From NCBI GenBank assembly GCA_951640195.1, contig OX621169.1:806001-870000 (forward strand): a stretch of DNA of 64,000 bases. Reading direction: 5' to 3'. Every line of letters starts with the position of its first letter. The first letter of the stretch is position 1. Positions 62,456-64,000 of this stretch are shown here, piece by piece. The position numbers were made by a program, and so were the translations under genes. The notes beneath the pieces are model-generated. The model was not told the DNA's origin, ran no database searches, and was given only the letters and a program-made list of their open reading frames with translations. Origin of the DNA: Porpolomopsis calyptriformis. Lineage: Eukaryota; Basidiomycota; Agaricomycetes; Agaricales; Hygrophoraceae.

Positions 62456-62883
62456 TTAAAGACGACGTTCGGGATGGCATATGTCACGCAACGATAGAGC
62501 CCTTGTCGTTAGCAGCAGCTTTTCAACCAATCGCTTAGCAAAGATCGTTGGTTTACGCTGTTCTTCACCCATAATACGGTCGTTTATAGGGACGATAGTC
62601 TCAAAGGTAAGGTCCACGTTTTCTGCCTTGTCACCGTCATCGTCTGACAGATCTTCGTCATCGCCTGCTTGATCTCGTAGCTCTCCACATCATTTCCCCT
62701 TTTGGCCGACTACCAAGGCGGCTAACATGTACGCACCAACCACTGTGGTAGACATAGGTCTGCCAGCCGAGCTTCGGTTTCTGGTGTCAAAAGGAGTTCG
62801 TCGACAACCCGCCAGGTAAACCCTAGAGCTTCAAGTCCGACACCTTGACAAACGTGGGGAGCGCTTAAGCCTTTCCCTCCCAT
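62456..62883 (-). CDS. Possible small two-exon gene, unrecognised
   Basis: Minus-strand exons 62883-62737 and 62680-62456 join in phase at consensus borders and give 123 residues: MGGKGLSAPHVCQGVGLEAL, a helical stretch (WRVVDELLLTPETEARLADL), an acidic patch (DDEDLSDDDGDKAE) and RKPTIFAKRLVEKLLLTTRA. Composition and splice phase support coding, but no family was recognised. Its ATG is only 11 bp from the divergent membrane-protein ATG, and its stop 34 bp from the PIS1 stop. Confidence 0.42.
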
Positions 62884-62894
62884 GCTCAACGGAC

Positions 62895-64000
62895 ATGGCC
62901 TACCCCTTCAACCTCAGTGGTGTTTCTAATGATACTCTACTTCAAGCTTATTGCCTGAATCCACCTCCCGATTCCTGCGACTTTGGGCCATGTCCAAACT
63001 CTGACGTTACTGGTATAGGACAGCAGGTCTCACGTAGGTACCTTCTATGGTCCAAGGCCGCAAAGCACTGATTGCACTAGTTTATATCACTTCAACGATA
63101 TTCGGTCGGTTTCCGTTGTCGGTCATGTGGCGGGAGATCTTACCGTGACACAGCCATACATAACGATCGTTCACAGTCCCAATGATATCAGACTGGCCTC
63201 CTACGGCTACCTCGCCAACGTCTATTCACTTCTTATATCTGCCTTAATTTCCATCCTCAAAGTGCAGCTCACCAAGAATGATGCCGTTTTCGTTCTCGTT
63301 GCGACTGTCTCACCTGCAACTCTATACATTTGGATCATATCGGCCTTTGCTCCGTTCAAAGGTCTACCGAAGCGCATTTCCAACAACATACCCAACAAAC
63401 CTGAGCGAGTCTTGCTCACCAGTTTATATTTTGCTTCCTTCCTGTTATGGCTTATGATGCTCTGCCTCATCATTTTACCATCGCACAAGGTCAGATTCAG
63501 TCAGCCTGGATGCAACGTGCCTTATGATGTACCCATTTATATCTTCTTGCTCTGGTCTTGTGTATTTCTTACCCACTCTTTGGTTGCGATGGCCATCCTC
63601 CTAGGCATTGCGCGCTATTTGAGACGTCATCAGAGACGCACACTCCCTCCGACTCTGTAAGGCTGTTTTATAGCATTGGAAGGACAAACTCATTCTTCAT
63701 TAGTGCGGTCGGGAGTGATCTCATTCACTGGACTCGCGCATCACTCCAGGTCCACTTTGGATCTCACCTTACTCCGTTCCGACTTGCCGCCCTGCTGCTC
63801 CTACTGCAGGGATCAGTAATGGGATATATTAGGAGCATAATCTTCAGTTACAATCATCTAAATATTGCTAACATTCTGCCGGGATTCTTTGAAACTTGTC
63901 TTCCAGATCTATTTGCGTTCGTCTGCTGGCAAATTACGTTTTGGAAACGCCCTCGCCCTGTACAAATCAGGAAACAATTATTTCTGTTTCTGATGCTTAC
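62895..64000 (+). CDS. Multi-pass membrane protein, unrecognised, runs off the window
   Basis: The first exon from 62895 reads MAYPFNLSGVSNDTLLQAY and a Cys-containing ectodomain-like piece (CDFGPCPNSDVTGIGQQVS). After an intron come hydrophobic helices: SLLISALISILKVQL, VFVLVATVSPATLYIWIISA, LLTSLYFASFLLWLMMLCLI, IYIFLLWSCVFLTHSLVAMA. The frame stops at 63660, but the +1 frame is open from about 63624 to the window end (SVRLFYSIGRTNSFFISAVG, then LAALLLLLQGSVMGYIRS), so there is either a one-base frameshift or an unseen intron. This is an Agaricomycete-type orphan membrane family as far as I can judge; function unknown. The 3' end is missing. Confidence 0.6.

Overview
The window looks like chromosomal DNA from a filamentous basidiomycete, most likely an Agaricomycete. 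Genes are packed tightly, with small exons and GT-AG introns of about 45-85 bp. Markers that point the same way are a fungal trehalose phosphorylase, NACHT-WD40 NLR-like receptors, BTB-domain paralogues, and a chromodomain Ty3/Gypsy retroelement. All names come from reading translated exons; no database search was run.

Layout, left half: the 3' part of exportin CRM1 (1-2508, +); MCT-1/Tma20 (2796-3562, +); an intact NLR gene with an N-terminal helical domain, NACHT and 12 WD repeats (3958-8513, -), head-to-head with succinate dehydrogenase flavoprotein SDH1 (8709-11345, +); splicing factor SPF45/RBM17 (11532-13826, -); a BTB gene (13875-14851, +); an ALKBH1-type dioxygenase (15134-16720, -); LETM1/Mdm38 (16807-19201, +); an SHR3-like permease chaperone (19382-20191, -); an RsfS/Iojap-like mitochondrial protein (20336-21005, +); and a second BTB gene in inverted orientation (21041-22032, -).

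Accessory block, 22.1-36.4 kb: a second NLR copy is cut in two by an 11.8-kb terminal-inverted-repeat element (22729-34531) flanked by a 6-bp duplication of target sequence. Joining the flanks restores a WD repeat in frame. Inside that element an unrecognised spliced gene is itself split by a young Ty3/Gypsy chromovirus (24577-31492, apparently identical 443-bp LTRs, 5-bp duplication). The retroelement shows gag, pol, a third ORF between pol and the 3' LTR, a -1 frameshift site at the gag stop, and a primer-binding site complementary to its own predicted RNA 5' end. The TIR element also carries a dense cluster of GATA-like, ATTGTTCT and TGAGTCA-nnn-TGACTCA motifs upstream of a TATA box.

Layout, right half: an unrecognised gene (36526-38217, +); a TFIIB/Brf1-like factor (38326-40183, -); trehalose phosphorylase (40331-43045, +); F1-ATPase chaperone ATP12 (43594-44674, -); mismatch-repair MSH3 (44787-49093, +), whose stop codon overlaps that of POL5/MYBBP1A (49090-53224, -); a hypothetical CxxC protein (54034-54773, +); asparagine synthetase (54925-57315, +); a RhoGEF (57551-60879, -); phosphatidylinositol synthase (61414-62421, +); a small possible gene (62456-62883, -); and a multi-pass membrane protein running off the end (62895-64000, +).

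The conserved genes are mostly unlinked housekeeping functions arranged in head-to-head and tail-to-tail pairs. The coherent accessory story is an NLR paralogue pair, one intact and one decayed and used as the landing site of nested mobile elements.
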